A stretch of 64,000 nt of DNA from Streptomyces griseicoloratus (GTDB lineage: Bacteria > Actinomycetota > Actinomycetes > Streptomycetales > Streptomycetaceae): positions 62,001 through 126,000 of the forward strand of contig NZ_JACVQF010000190.1 of the NCBI RefSeq assembly GCF_014534645.1, given 5' to 3'. The notes beneath the pieces were generated by a model. That model did not search any database. It saw only the letters and a list, made by a program, of their open reading frames with translations, and was not told the origin of the DNA. Each line of letters opens with the position of its first letter. Positions within the stretch are counted from its first letter, which is position 1. Shown piece by piece: positions 45,833 to 55,087 of the stretch. The translations under genes and the position numbers were made by a program.

Positions 45833-47260
45833 ATGACCGGCACCGGCACGGACTCCGCCACCGACACCCCCACCCCCGCTACCGCCACCAACGCCACTGC
45901 CGTACGACGCGGGAAGCCGGGCCGCGACTCACCCCCGCGCCCCGGCGCCACCCTCGCCGTGACCAGCGCCGCGACCGCCGTGGCCCTGATGACGTACACC
46001 GCGCCGATGGTCACGCTCCCCGCCACGGCCGCCGACCTGCACACCCCGCTCTCCGCCCAGGCCTGGCTGCTGAACGGCACCCCGCTGGGCCTGGCCGCGC
46101 TGCTCCTGGTCGCCGGCAGCCTGGCCGACGACCACGGGCGCCGCCGGGTCTTCCTCTCCGGCACCCTCGCCCTCGGCATCACCACCGCCCTGGGCGCGCT
46201 CGCGACCACGACCTGGCTCTTCACGCTGGCCCGCGTCGCCCAGGGCGCGGCGAGCGCCGCACTGCTGGCCAGCAGCCTCGGCCTGCTCGTCCACGCCTTC
46301 CCCACCCCGGCCGGCCGGCTGCGCGCGACCGGAGTGTGGGGCGCCTTCGTCAGCGGCGGCATCGCGGCGGGCCCGCTCCTCGTCGGGGCGATCCCGAGCT
46401 GGCGGGTGTCGTACGCCGTCCTGGGCGCCGCCGCGCTGGTCGCGGCCGCACTGGGCACACGGGTCCTGTCCGAGTCGCGCTCACCGCGCGACGGCCGGCC
46501 GGACCTCGCCGGAGCGGTGACGTTCGCACTGGCGCTGGTCGCGCTGGTGGCGGCCCTGACCCTGGGCCGGGACGGCTGGCTGCGGGCGCCGGTGGGCCTG
46601 CTGCTGGCGGCGGCTGCCGTGCTGACCGGACTGTTCGCGCTGGTGGAGCGCCGCACCGCCACCCCGATGATCGACCTGTCCCTGCTGCGCAGCCCGCGCT
46701 TCCTGGCCTCCTCCGCGGGCGGTCTGTTCACCGGACTGGCGGTGATCGGCCTGTTCAGCTTCCTGCCGGCCCTGCTCCAGCAGGCGCTGGGCCTGTCCGC
46801 GATGGACACGGCGTGGCTGTTCCTGCTCTGGTCCGGCCTGTCCTTCGCGGTGGCCCTCCAGGCCCGGCGCCTCACCCACCGCCTCTCACCGCGCCACCAG
46901 CTGGCCGTCGGCCTCGCCCTGCACGCGGCCGGCGCGCTGACCATGCTCGGCGCCGTCGGCGCGGGCTCCTGGACCCGTCTGCTGCCCGGCCTGGTCCTGG
47001 CCGGCGTGGGCAGCGGCCTGCTCAACGCGGCGCTGCCGCTGCTCGCGGTGGAGTCGGTGCCGGCGGCCCGGGCGGCGATGGGTTCGGGAGCACAGCAGAC
47101 CTTCCGTTACGTCGGCTCCTGCGCCGGGGTCGCCCTGACGATCGCCCTCGCCACGTCCGCGGGCGGACCGGGCCGGGGCGCTGACCTGGCGATCACGGTG
47201 TCGGCGGGCCTGGCACTGGCGGCGGCGGTGCTCGTGACTGCGCTGCGGGATCGGCGCTGA
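45833..47260 (+). CDS. MFS multidrug exporter (DHA2/EmrB-QacA type)
   Basis: A 475-residue major facilitator with 12-14 predicted helices. After a Thr/Pro-rich cytoplasmic N-terminus of about 40 residues, the DHA2 motifs follow: TAPMVTLPATAADLHTPLSAQAWLLNG, GSLADDHGRRRVF (motif A) and AGRLRATGVWGAFVSGGIAAGPLLVGAIPSWR (motif C). It would export drugs or metabolites with proton antiport. Control by the divergent HxlR regulator through the two dyads is likely. No export substrate can be named. Confidence 0.93.
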   Translation: MTGTGTDSATDTPTPATATNATAVRRGKPGRDSPPRPGATLAVTSAATAVALMTYTAPMVTLPATAADLHTPLSAQAWLLNGTPLGLAALLLVAGSLADDHGRRRVFLSGTLALGITTALGALATTTWLFTLARVAQGAASAALLASSLGLLVHAFPTPAGRLRATGVWGAFVSGGIAAGPLLVGAIPSWRVSYAVLGAAALVAAALGTRVLSESRSPRDGRPDLAGAVTFALALVALVAALTLGRDGWLRAPVGLLLAAAAVLTGLFALVERRTATPMIDLSLLRSPRFLASSAGGLFTGLAVIGLFSFLPALLQQALGLSAMDTAWLFLLWSGLSFAVALQARRLTHRLSPRHQLAVGLALHAAGALTMLGAVGAGSWTRLLPGLVLAGVGSGLLNAALPLLAVESVPAARAAMGSGAQQTFRYVGSCAGVALTIALATSAGGPGRGADLAITVSAGLALAAAVLVTALRDRR

Positions 47261-47350
47261 CCCACCGGCCCGCGCGGGAGCGCGTGCGGCTCCCCGCCCG
47301 GCACTGCCGCCACCTGACCTGTGTCACCCGGCGGCAGTACGGTGTCCCCC

Positions 47351-48367
47351 ATGCGCCCCGACACGCCTGCCGAGAACGTCGACCACACCGCCGAAGCGGC
47401 CCGTCTGGAGCGGACCGCCGGTCTCTACCCCGAGGACGCCGAGGCCCTGCTGCTGCGGGCCGCGGCCCACCTGGAACTGGCCGGCGACCGCCCCGCCGCG
47501 TCCACGCTCTACGACCGTCTGCTGTCCGCCTCCGCCGGCCTGGAGAACCCGTCCCTGGTCCGCGCCCTGAAGGCGTCGAACCTCTGGGAGTACGGCCACG
47601 AGGCGGAGGCCAGGGCCATCATCGAGGGCGTCCGCACGGCGTCCCCCCGCGACCCGGCCCCCTGGGTCATCGTCGCCGAGGCCCTCGAATCCCACGACGA
47701 GCTGGAGGCGGCCCACGAAACGTTCACGGAGGGCGCCCGCCTGCTCCTGACGGACGTACCGGAACCCCCGTACTCCACCCACCCGCTCCTCTTCGGCCGC
47801 CACCGGGTCCGGCGGATGCTGGGCCTCGCCCACGACGAGTGGGACACCCTGGCCGACACGCTCCACTCGATGCCGGTCTCCCTGGACGAGCTCCACGACC
47901 CGAAGCGGGTCTGGTCCCTGGGCTCGGACAACCCGGCGGAGCTGGAGGCGGAGATCCTCCGCCTGCGCGCCGAGCTGGGCGCCTACCGGGAGGCCCTGTC
48001 CCGCCCGTTCCCGGTGGCGATCCTGCACTGGCCGGTGGACGAACTGACGGAACTGACGGAGGCGTACCCGACGCTGGCGGAGGAGTACCCGTCCTACGAG
48101 GCCCACCTGGCGACGATAGAGGCGGCCCTGCGCGAACTGGCGTCCTCGGGCACCCCGAACCTGGGCATCGTCACGGGCACGGTCCCGTCGTACGAGGCCT
48201 TCGCCGCCTCGGAGGGCACCTCCCCGGCCGACGCGACGCTGCTGCCCCAGTACGCGACGACGCTGGCGGCCCGGGGACGGGCGGCGGCGTGGCCTCCGGA
48301 CCGCTCGGCGGCGTGCTGGTGCGGCTCGGGCCGGGCGTACGGGGAGTGCCACGGAACCGCCGGGTGA
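47351..48367 (+). CDS. TPR-like protein with C-terminal SEC-C zinc motif
   Basis: A 338-residue protein. The N-terminal half is made of helical, TPR-like repeats (LYPEDAEALLLRAAAHLELAGDRPAASTLYDRLL, KASNLWEYGHEAEARAII). The extreme C-terminus is a SEC-C motif, CWCGSGRAYGECHG, the CxCxxxxxxxCH zinc knuckle found in SecA and many stand-alone proteins. The middle shows no catalytic residues. ATG 47351 begins right after the CCCCC stretch with no strong ribosome-binding site. The function is unknown; a protein-interaction role is likely from the TPR and SEC-C parts. Confidence 0.87.
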   Translation: MRPDTPAENVDHTAEAARLERTAGLYPEDAEALLLRAAAHLELAGDRPAASTLYDRLLSASAGLENPSLVRALKASNLWEYGHEAEARAIIEGVRTASPRDPAPWVIVAEALESHDELEAAHETFTEGARLLLTDVPEPPYSTHPLLFGRHRVRRMLGLAHDEWDTLADTLHSMPVSLDELHDPKRVWSLGSDNPAELEAEILRLRAELGAYREALSRPFPVAILHWPVDELTELTEAYPTLAEEYPSYEAHLATIEAALRELASSGTPNLGIVTGTVPSYEAFAASEGTSPADATLLPQYATTLAARGRAAAWPPDRSAACWCGSGRAYGECHGTAG

Positions 48368-48419
48368 CGGCGACCGTCTAGTCCGACAGCTGACGTCGGC
48401 TCCTGGGGGGGGAGGCCAC

Positions 48420-48878
48420 GTGGACCAGCCGTGGCTCACGATCACGCTCATCATGGCGGCGGGCGCACTGGCGTTGGGCGTCTCGATCCTGCGCCTCGCC
48501 CTGGCCCAGCGCCGGGCCCTGCGCCGCCTCGGCGTCCGGGGCGTCCGCACCCGGGGCGAGGTCGCCCGCAACGCCCGCCGCGAGGGCCCCACGATCCATC
48601 CCCCACAGGTCCGCTACAAGGCCCCGCCCGTCGACCACCCCGACGCCCCACCCACCCAGACCTACCGCCGCACCCCCCTCAACCACGAGTCCCACCCCCT
48701 GAGCGCCGGCATCCCGGTCGTCCTGCGCTACGACCCCAGGGACCCGCGCCGGGTCGTGGTCGCCCACACGAAGGACGGACGCCCGGGGATGGTGTCGTAT
48801 TCGGCGGGGGCGAACATGACCTGGGGGGTGTTCTTTGTGCTGTTCGGGGTGGGGTTGGGAGTGTGGGCGGTGATCTGA
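48420..48878 (+). CDS. DUF3592-type membrane protein
   Basis: A 152-residue protein with one helix at each end (PWLTITLIMAAGALALGVSIL, MTWGVFFVLFGVGLGVWAVI) and a soluble beta-rich segment between (GVRTRGEVARNARREG, PVVLRYDPRDPRRVVV), which is the layout of DUF3592. GGAGG lies 6 nt before GTG 48420. No function is known. It is the last ordinary gene before the defence-type island. Confidence 0.83.
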   Translation: MDQPWLTITLIMAAGALALGVSILRLALAQRRALRRLGVRGVRTRGEVARNARREGPTIHPPQVRYKAPPVDHPDAPPTQTYRRTPLNHESHPLSAGIPVVLRYDPRDPRRVVVAHTKDGRPGMVSYSAGANMTWGVFFVLFGVGLGVWAVI

Positions 48879-49043
48879 CGGGTCGAGCGACCGCCGCGTG
48901 GAACGCATTCCGATACGCACGACTCATTTCTTCCGATCCCGCTACTCCTTCACAACTCGTACGCGCTAACGTCACATGCGTCCAGCTCCACTGGCATGCC
49001 CGCACGCAGCCCGGGCATGTCCCGGCCCGCGAGGATCACCTGC
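48879..49043 (+). other. AT-richer left border of the defence-type island
   Basis: The 165 bp before the first island gene are clearly less GC-rich than either side (for example CATTTCTTCCGATCCC, CTACTCCTTCACAACTC). I see no direct repeats, integrase gene or tRNA here, so no attachment site can be proposed. It should contain the promoter of the rightward arm. Confidence 0.4.
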
Positions 49044-50624
49044 ATGCCGCCCTACCAGCCGTCGTCCGACTGGCAGTTCGACGTACCCACCAGCGGAAGC
49101 AAGCATCTCCCTCCGGCAGCCAGGTCGTTCGAGTCGCTCGCGCACCAGGGCTACAGCTTCGAAGCGGCCATCGCCGACCTGATCGACAACTCCGTCGACG
49201 CGGGGGCCCGCAACATCGTCGTCAGCTTCCTGCGGGACACCGGCGAGCGCGGCGGACGTGACCGCCTGGTCGGCCTGCTCGTCATCGACGACGGTCAGGG
49301 CATGGACGAGGCGGGTCTGGACACGGCGATGACCGTCGGCGGACGCGAAGGCTACGCCGAGAACGCCCTCGGCCACTTCGGCGCCGGGTTGAAGGCCGCC
49401 TCGCTCTCGCACGCCGACGCGCTCACCGTGATCAGCCGGACCAAGAAGAGCCCGTCGGCGGGCCGCCGCTGGCTCACCGCCCGCGCCCAGGCCGACTTCA
49501 CCTGCGACATCGTCGACTCGAGGTACTGCCAGGACCTGGTCGATCGCTACGACGGCATCATCGGCTGGCACGGCACCATCGTGCGCTGGGACCAGGTCCG
49601 TGCGTTCGAGACCATCACGGACGGCCAGACCGACCGGTACCTCAACGACGCGATCGAACGGCTCGAGACCCATCTCGGCCTCCATCTCCACCGCTTCCTC
49701 GCCCGCGACGGCTTCCACATCGACATCGTCGTCGAGGACATCCACACCCGGGAGGAGCTGGACCACCGGGGCGTCGAGCCCATCGACCCGTTCGGATACC
49801 GCGTCCCGGGCCGAGCCGGCTACCCCCGTACGTACCTGGCTCCCGTCGAGGGCGTCGGTGACGTCCCGTTGGTCGCCCACATATGGCCGCCGAAGTCACC
49901 GCTCGTCGCGTACCGCGGCATCGGACCGCTCGCCGAGCGCCAGGGCTTCTACATCTACCGGAACGACCGGCTCGTCCAGGCCGGCGGCTGGAACGACACC
50001 CGGAGCCCCGAGGGCCACCTCGCTCTCGCACGCATCGCCGTCGACCTGCCTCCCGGTCCCAACGACGTTTTCTCCCTCACCGTCAAGAAGGACGGCGTCC
50101 AGGTCACGCCCGCCTTCGCCCGGGGGCTGGAGAAAGCCACGGATCCCGCCACCGGCCACTCGTTCGCCGAGTACGTCCGTGAGGCCGAGGCGACCTACCG
50201 CGAAGCCGCCAAGCGGCGTACCGAGGTCAAGCGCGCGGCCGTCATCCCGCCCGGCAAGGGCATCGACCCCAAGCTGAAGCGCACGCTGCGGGACGAACTG
50301 CCGCAGCTGGAGGGCGACGACCCCATCACGTTCGCCTGGGCCAGGCTCGACGTGCCGCCGGGCGTCAACTCCGCCGACCTGCTCTTCACGATCGACCACA
50401 AGGAGCGCACGGTGGTCCTCAACAAGGACTACCGGCATGCCTTCAACGGCGGGCGGCGAGGAGGCTCCAACGACGCTCCGGTCCTCAAGAGTCTCCTCTA
50501 CCTGATGCTCAACGAGATCTTCCAGAAGGAGCGGGTCTGGGCGAACCAGACCGACAAGATCGCTCTGTGGAACAGCGTGCTCGTCACCGCGGTACGGGCC
50601 GAACTCGCCCGCACCGAGGCCTGA
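49044..50624 (+). CDS. GHKL ATPase, MutL/MORC-like (defence island)
   Basis: A 526-residue protein with a complete Bergerat ATP-binding fold near the N-terminus: N-box AIADLIDNSVDAGA, G1 box IDDGQGMD and G2 box GHFGAGLKAASLS. These match MutL/MORC ATPases better than histidine kinases, and there is no phospho-acceptor domain. The second half (YIYRNDRLVQAGGWNDTRSPEGHLALARIAVDLPPG) resembles the S5-fold transducer of GyrB/MutL ATPases with its conserved Lys region. A helical C-terminus follows. It should dimerise on ATP binding and clamp DNA or partner proteins. The Z1 gene starts 52 bp later. Iyer, Abhiman and Aravind described MutL/MORC-like ATPases linked with Z1 and nuclease genes as restriction-type systems. 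Confidence 0.9.
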   Translation: MPPYQPSSDWQFDVPTSGSKHLPPAARSFESLAHQGYSFEAAIADLIDNSVDAGARNIVVSFLRDTGERGGRDRLVGLLVIDDGQGMDEAGLDTAMTVGGREGYAENALGHFGAGLKAASLSHADALTVISRTKKSPSAGRRWLTARAQADFTCDIVDSRYCQDLVDRYDGIIGWHGTIVRWDQVRAFETITDGQTDRYLNDAIERLETHLGLHLHRFLARDGFHIDIVVEDIHTREELDHRGVEPIDPFGYRVPGRAGYPRTYLAPVEGVGDVPLVAHIWPPKSPLVAYRGIGPLAERQGFYIYRNDRLVQAGGWNDTRSPEGHLALARIAVDLPPGPNDVFSLTVKKDGVQVTPAFARGLEKATDPATGHSFAEYVREAEATYREAAKRRTEVKRAAVIPPGKGIDPKLKRTLRDELPQLEGDDPITFAWARLDVPPGVNSADLLFTIDHKERTVVLNKDYRHAFNGGRRGGSNDAPVLKSLLYLMLNEIFQKERVWANQTDKIALWNSVLVTAVRAELARTEA

Positions 50625-50676
50625 CCGGCCCTCTCCCCAGCACCGTTCCGCAGCCCCAGAGAGGCACCCCACCGCT

Positions 50677-53628
50677 GTGACCGCCGAGAACCCTTCCGTT
50701 CCCGACCACCTCGCCGACCTCCACGGCGAGGTGCTCGACGCGATGAGCCGACGTGGCCCCAAGCACTTCACCAAGCTCGCCCTCGTGCTGTCGGCGTCCG
50801 ACGAGCCTGCGGACACGGACCTGTCCCGCTTCCGCGACCGCATCCTGACCGCGAGCGCCGGCGACGAACTGCTCGCCCTGTGGCGCCGCAAGCTCACAGC
50901 GTGGGACTTCGAGCAGTCCCCCGCGTGGTCGGCCACCGCGCCGCGCACACCGGAGCGCCGCGCCGAGGTCTACGACAAGCTCGCGTTCGGCGCGGACCTG
51001 CGCAAGGCGCTCGACGCCGCCGTCCCGGTGCACGCAGAACCGGGTCCGGTCACCATCAGCCGCGAGTTCCAGCCCTGGTACACCCGGGAACTGGCGGCGA
51101 ACCGCTCCTTCTACTGGAATTCGTACGAGCGGCTGCTGCGCCGCAAGGGCTGGAGCGACGCGGCGGTCTCCAGTCTGGACGAGGCCTCGCACGCGGTCGT
51201 GGAGCGGCTTGCCGACCCCACCCGTGACGATCCCTACGGCGCACGAGGGCTGGTCGTCGGCTACGTGCAGTCCGGCAAGACCGCCAACTTCACCGGCGTC
51301 ACGGCCAAGGCCATCGACGCGGGCTACCGCCTGGTGATCGTGCTCGGCGGCACCCTGAACCTGCTGCGCGGCCAGACCCAGCGCCGCCTCGACATGGAAC
51401 TGATCGGCCAGGAGAACATCCTGGGCGCCGCCGACCCGAACGATCCGGACGCCCTGGTAAGCATCGACTACCAGGACGACGAGGACTGGCCCGCGAAGTT
51501 CGTCTCGTTCGGCGCCCGCCCGTCCCTGCTCGGCGCCTTCGACATCGAGCGTCTGACCTCTCGCGACCGCGACTACATGTCACTGGAGCGCGGCATCAGC
51601 GCCCTGGAGTTCGAGAAGCCGGAACGCACCCGCCCGCTCTACGACCCGGCGAACCTGCATGCGGCCCGCGCCCGCATCATGGTGGTGAAGAAGAACAAGT
51701 CGGTGCTGGAGAAGCTGGTCAAGGACCTGAAGAAGATCGGCCCGATCCTCGGCGAGATCCCGGCCCTGATCATCGACGACGAGTCCGACCAGGCGTCGGT
51801 GAACACCACCGACCCGAAGAAGTGGGAGGCCGGCAAGGTCACCCGCACCGCGATCAACGGCCAGATCAGCAAGCTCCTGAAGCTCCTGCCCCGCGCTCAG
51901 TACGTGGGCTACACGGCGACTCCCTTCGCCAACGTGTTCATCGACCCGAGCGACGAGGAAGACCTCTTCCCGCGCGACTTCCTCATCTCCCTGCCGCGTC
52001 CCAGCGGCTACATGGGGGTTCAGGACTTCCACGACCTGAACGACCCCGACGGCGAGGGCGAGGCCGAGAGGAAACACGTCCGGGGCATCTACGACTCCAC
52101 GGGTGACCGCCTCCAGGAGGCCCTGGACGGGTTCGTCCTGACGGGTGCTCTGAAGCTGTACCGCGCTGCTCACGGCGTCTCCGAGGAGCCGTTCAGGCAC
52201 CACACGATGCTCGTGCACGAGTCGGTGCGCATGAGCGAGCACGCCGCGCTCGCCCTGCGCATCAGCACGATGTGGCACAACGCCGCCTACACCGGCCCGG
52301 ACGGCCACGCGCGCCTGTCGGCCCTCTTCGAGAAGGACTTCCGGGCCCACGCGGACCACTCCCTGCCGACCCCCGCGACGTACGCCGAACTCAAGCCGCA
52401 TGTCGCGCGTGCACACCAGCTCATCAACCGGGGCGGCACACCGGTCATCGTCGTCAACGGCGACAGCGAACGCGACTACGCCCAGCCCGACCTGGACTTC
52501 GACCGCACTCCGAACGTCTGGAAGATCCTCGTCGGCGGCACCAAGCTGTCCCGCGGCTTCACAGTCGAAGGCCTGACCGTCTCCTACTACCGCCGCACGA
52601 CGCAGCAGGCCGACACCCTGATGCAGATGGGCCGCTGGTTCGGCTTCCGGCCCGGCTACCGAGACCTGGTACGTCTCTACATCGGCCGCGAGGAGCAGCT
52701 CGGCAGGGGCCGCACCGCGAAGACGGTCGACCTGTACGAGGCCTTCGAGGCGATCTGCCGGGACGAGGAACTCTTCCGAGCGGAACTGACCCGCTACGCC
52801 CCCCTGGTGGACGGCCGCCCCCAGGTCACCCCGGCCCAGATCCCGCCACTGGTGGCCCAGCACCTGCCGTGGGTGAAGCCGTCGGCCCGGAACAAGATGT
52901 TCAACGCGGAGCTGGTTGAGGTGCGCTCGCCGGGCACGTGGGTCGAGCCGACCGCCTATCCGGAGAACTCGGAAGGGCTGGCCCACAACACCGAGTGCTG
53001 GGAGCCGGTACTCGCCGCGCTGGGTCAGGACCCCGTGAGTCTGTCGGTCGGGGACGGTTCCGCGTACGAGGCACGCGTGGTGACGGTCCCGCACGAGACC
53101 CTGGCCAAGGTGCTGTGCGACCTGCGGTGGTCGACTCCGAGCCAGTTCTCCCCGCATCTGGAGTTCCTGCTGGGTGCGGGTCAGGAGCCTGCGAAGATCG
53201 ACGACTGGTTGGTGATCACGCCGTTGCAGACGTCCACCCGGCGCGTGGAGGCGCGCGTCCTGGGCCACGGCCCCTTCGCCCTGGCCCGCCGGGCCCGCCG
53301 CCGGGGCCCGCTGTTCGGCGCGCTCAGCGAGCCGAAGCACCGCGACGCCGCCCTGCGCGTGGCGGGCGCCGTGGAGACGGCCGGGAACCCGACGGTCGAG
53401 CAGTACGTCCGCCCGCGCCGCGGCGCACTCCTGCTCTACCCGGTGGTCGAGTCCGAGCCCCGTCTCGCGCCCGACGGGACGATCGATCCCGGTGACCTCG
53501 TGCTGGCCTTCTCCTTCGTCGCCCCGAAGTCGTCGGTGGGGTCCGGGCGCCCGCTGGTCCGGTTCCGGACGATCGACTCGAGCCGACGCGATGCGGTGAT
53601 CATCGAACGAGACGACGCAGGGTCCTGA
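50677..53628 (+). CDS. Z1-domain SF2-helicase-like ATPase (defence island)
   Basis: A 983-residue protein. The Z1 core shows Walker A VQSGKTANFTG (about residue 196), a DExD-like IIDDESDQAS, the motif GYTATPFANVFIDPS, and the C-terminal helicase motifs KLSRGFTVEGLTVSYY and MQMGRWFGFRPGY. The N-terminal 170 residues and C-terminal 250 residues are not recognisable. Z1 proteins belong to superfamily 2 and occur in predicted restriction systems next to MORC-like ATPases and Vsr nucleases. It would couple ATP hydrolysis to DNA movement or remodelling. GTG 50677 starts it. Vsr follows within about 20 bp. Confidence 0.92.
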   Translation: MTAENPSVPDHLADLHGEVLDAMSRRGPKHFTKLALVLSASDEPADTDLSRFRDRILTASAGDELLALWRRKLTAWDFEQSPAWSATAPRTPERRAEVYDKLAFGADLRKALDAAVPVHAEPGPVTISREFQPWYTRELAANRSFYWNSYERLLRRKGWSDAAVSSLDEASHAVVERLADPTRDDPYGARGLVVGYVQSGKTANFTGVTAKAIDAGYRLVIVLGGTLNLLRGQTQRRLDMELIGQENILGAADPNDPDALVSIDYQDDEDWPAKFVSFGARPSLLGAFDIERLTSRDRDYMSLERGISALEFEKPERTRPLYDPANLHAARARIMVVKKNKSVLEKLVKDLKKIGPILGEIPALIIDDESDQASVNTTDPKKWEAGKVTRTAINGQISKLLKLLPRAQYVGYTATPFANVFIDPSDEEDLFPRDFLISLPRPSGYMGVQDFHDLNDPDGEGEAERKHVRGIYDSTGDRLQEALDGFVLTGALKLYRAAHGVSEEPFRHHTMLVHESVRMSEHAALALRISTMWHNAAYTGPDGHARLSALFEKDFRAHADHSLPTPATYAELKPHVARAHQLINRGGTPVIVVNGDSERDYAQPDLDFDRTPNVWKILVGGTKLSRGFTVEGLTVSYYRRTTQQADTLMQMGRWFGFRPGYRDLVRLYIGREEQLGRGRTAKTVDLYEAFEAICRDEELFRAELTRYAPLVDGRPQVTPAQIPPLVAQHLPWVKPSARNKMFNAELVEVRSPGTWVEPTAYPENSEGLAHNTECWEPVLAALGQDPVSLSVGDGSAYEARVVTVPHETLAKVLCDLRWSTPSQFSPHLEFLLGAGQEPAKIDDWLVITPLQTSTRRVEARVLGHGPFALARRARRRGPLFGALSEPKHRDAALRVAGAVETAGNPTVEQYVRPRRGALLLYPVVESEPRLAPDGTIDPGDLVLAFSFVAPKSSVGSGRPLVRFRTIDSSRRDAVIIERDDAGS

Positions 53629-53649
53629 GTCTTGACACCATTGACCACT

Positions 53650-54093
53650 GTGAAGCCCTCATCCCCCGACGTGTCCGCACGTATGTCCCGACAGGCCAGC
53701 AAGGACACGAACGCCGAACTGGCCGTCCGGCGCCTGCTGCATGCGGCGGGCCTGCGCTACCGCGTGGAGTACCCGGTGCCGGGCATGGCGCGGCGGCGCA
53801 TCGACGTGGCCTTCACCCGGGCCAAGGTGGCCGTCCTGATCGACGGATGTTTCTGGCACGGGTGTCCCGTGCACGCTACGCAACCGAAGGCCAACGCGGA
53901 GTGGTGGCGCAACAAGCTGGACCGGAACATGGCCCGCGACCGGGAGACGACGGAGCACCTGGCCGCGCAGGGATGGATGGTGCTGCGGTTCTGGGAGCAT
54001 GAACTCCCCGAGGACGTGGCCGTGCGGGTGCGGGCGGCTGTGGAGCAGCGGCTGGCAGAACGACCGAGGAGGCACGAAGAGTGGAGGGACTGA
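53650..54093 (+). CDS. Vsr-type (very short patch repair-like) endonuclease
   Basis: A protein of about 147 residues with the Vsr nuclease motifs: SRQASKDTNAELAVRRLLHAAGLRYRV, RRIDVAFTRAKVAVLIDGCFWHGCPVH (catalytic Asp and zinc Cys/His) and EWWRNKLDRNMARDRETTEHLAAQGWMVLRFWEHEL. In Dcm-associated repair, Vsr nicks T:G mismatches; in Z1/MORC islands it is more likely the restriction nuclease. The start is uncertain: TTG 53632, GTG 53650 or ATG 53683 are possible, and the last leaves only the conserved domain. The 3' end overlaps the first methyltransferase gene by 13 bp. Confidence 0.88.
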   Translation: MKPSSPDVSARMSRQASKDTNAELAVRRLLHAAGLRYRVEYPVPGMARRRIDVAFTRAKVAVLIDGCFWHGCPVHATQPKANAEWWRNKLDRNMARDRETTEHLAAQGWMVLRFWEHELPEDVAVRVRAAVEQRLAERPRRHEEWRD

Positions 54094-55076
54094 CCTTCGT
54101 GGACGTGTGTTCCGGGGCGGGCGGGCTCGCTCTGGGGCTGGAGCGGGCGGGCTTCGAGCCGCGCCTGCTGCTGGACGACGACGAGCTCGCCGTCACGACT
54201 CTGCGGACCAATCGGCCGCAGTGGAACGTGCTGCACACCGACCTGCTGGACTTCGACCCGGCCGAACACCCGGTGAGCCATGACGTGGATCTCCTCGCGG
54301 CCGGCCTGCCACGGGTGAAATCGAGTGCCACCGTCGGACGGGCGGATTCGCGGGCGGAAGAGCGACTGCTGGAAGCCGCCATCTATCTCGTCCATGCGAT
54401 CAGGCCTCGGGCGGTGCTCATCGAGAACGTTCCCGGGCTCGCTCACGCGGAGGAGTATCAGAGGTTCCGTGACTTCGCCCGGGCCGAACTGGCGCACCTG
54501 GGTTACGAATTCAGTTGGTTCGTTCTGAACGCCGTCGACTTCGGGGTGCCGCAGAACCGCAAGCAGGGCGTGCTGGTGGCCGTCAAGCGGCGTTGGGCCG
54601 ACGCCTTCCGGCCACCGACACCCACGGTGTCGGAACCGCAGACGGTCGGCGAGGCCCTGGCGGAGTCCATGGCGGCACGCGGTTGGCCGGACGCCGCCCG
54701 GTGGGCCGCCCAGGCCGACCAGCCGGCTCCGACGCTGGTCGGAGGGTCGAAGAACCGAGGTGGCGCCGACCTCGGGCCGACCGGAGCCAAGCGGAAGTGG
54801 GCGACGATGGGCGTCAACGCCCACACGGTGGGCAACGAGGTTCCCGGCCCCGACTTCGTGTGGGATCCCCGCCTCGGCAGGGACAACATGGTGAAAATCA
54901 CAGTCGAGCAGGCCGCGCTCCTCCAGGGGTTCCCCGGATCCTGGGAGGTCAGGGGCCTGAAGACCGCCCGGTACCGTCAGATCGGGCACGCGACACCGCC
55001 GCCCGTGGGCCAGGCGCTGGGTCGGGCCGTTGCCGAAGCTCTGCACGAGGCGCCGCAGCCCCCCGCCGCCGGCTAG
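54081..55076 (+). CDS. C5-cytosine methyltransferase homologue lacking the catalytic Cys
   Basis: A 331-residue protein with the order of motifs of a 5-methylcytosine methyltransferase. Motif I is DVCSGAGGLALGLERAGF, motif VI is IENVPGL, motif VIII reads VPQNRKQG and motif X is QIGHATPPPVGQALG. Motif IV, normally GGxPCQ, reads AAGLPRVKSSATVGR, with Arg78 where the catalytic Cys should be, and motif VIII lacks the second Arg. It should bind S-adenosylmethionine or DNA but not methylate by the known mechanism. GTG 54081 has GAGGAGG upstream and overlaps the Vsr gene. An apparently active paralogue follows 11 bp later, so a heterodimer (compare DNMT3L/3A) is a reasonable idea. Confidence 0.85.
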   Translation: MEGLTFVDVCSGAGGLALGLERAGFEPRLLLDDDELAVTTLRTNRPQWNVLHTDLLDFDPAEHPVSHDVDLLAAGLPRVKSSATVGRADSRAEERLLEAAIYLVHAIRPRAVLIENVPGLAHAEEYQRFRDFARAELAHLGYEFSWFVLNAVDFGVPQNRKQGVLVAVKRRWADAFRPPTPTVSEPQTVGEALAESMAARGWPDAARWAAQADQPAPTLVGGSKNRGGADLGPTGAKRKWATMGVNAHTVGNEVPGPDFVWDPRLGRDNMVKITVEQAALLQGFPGSWEVRGLKTARYRQIGHATPPPVGQALGRAVAEALHEAPQPPAAG

Positions 55077-55087
55077 AATTCCGCCAC

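Noticed and set aside
48879-49043. An attachment site at the left border of the defence island
   Set aside because: Base composition changes here, but no tRNA, direct repeat or recombinase gene is visible in the window.
49044-50624. A two-component histidine kinase
   Set aside because: The ATP-binding boxes are of MutL/MORC type, no phospho-accepting His domain or membrane segment is seen and no response regulator is adjacent.
54081-55076. A frameshift or sequencing error explaining the missing methyltransferase cysteine
   Set aside because: The frame is intact on both sides of motif IV with normal residues and codon use; a Cys cannot be restored by a single-base indel without breaking neighbouring motifs.
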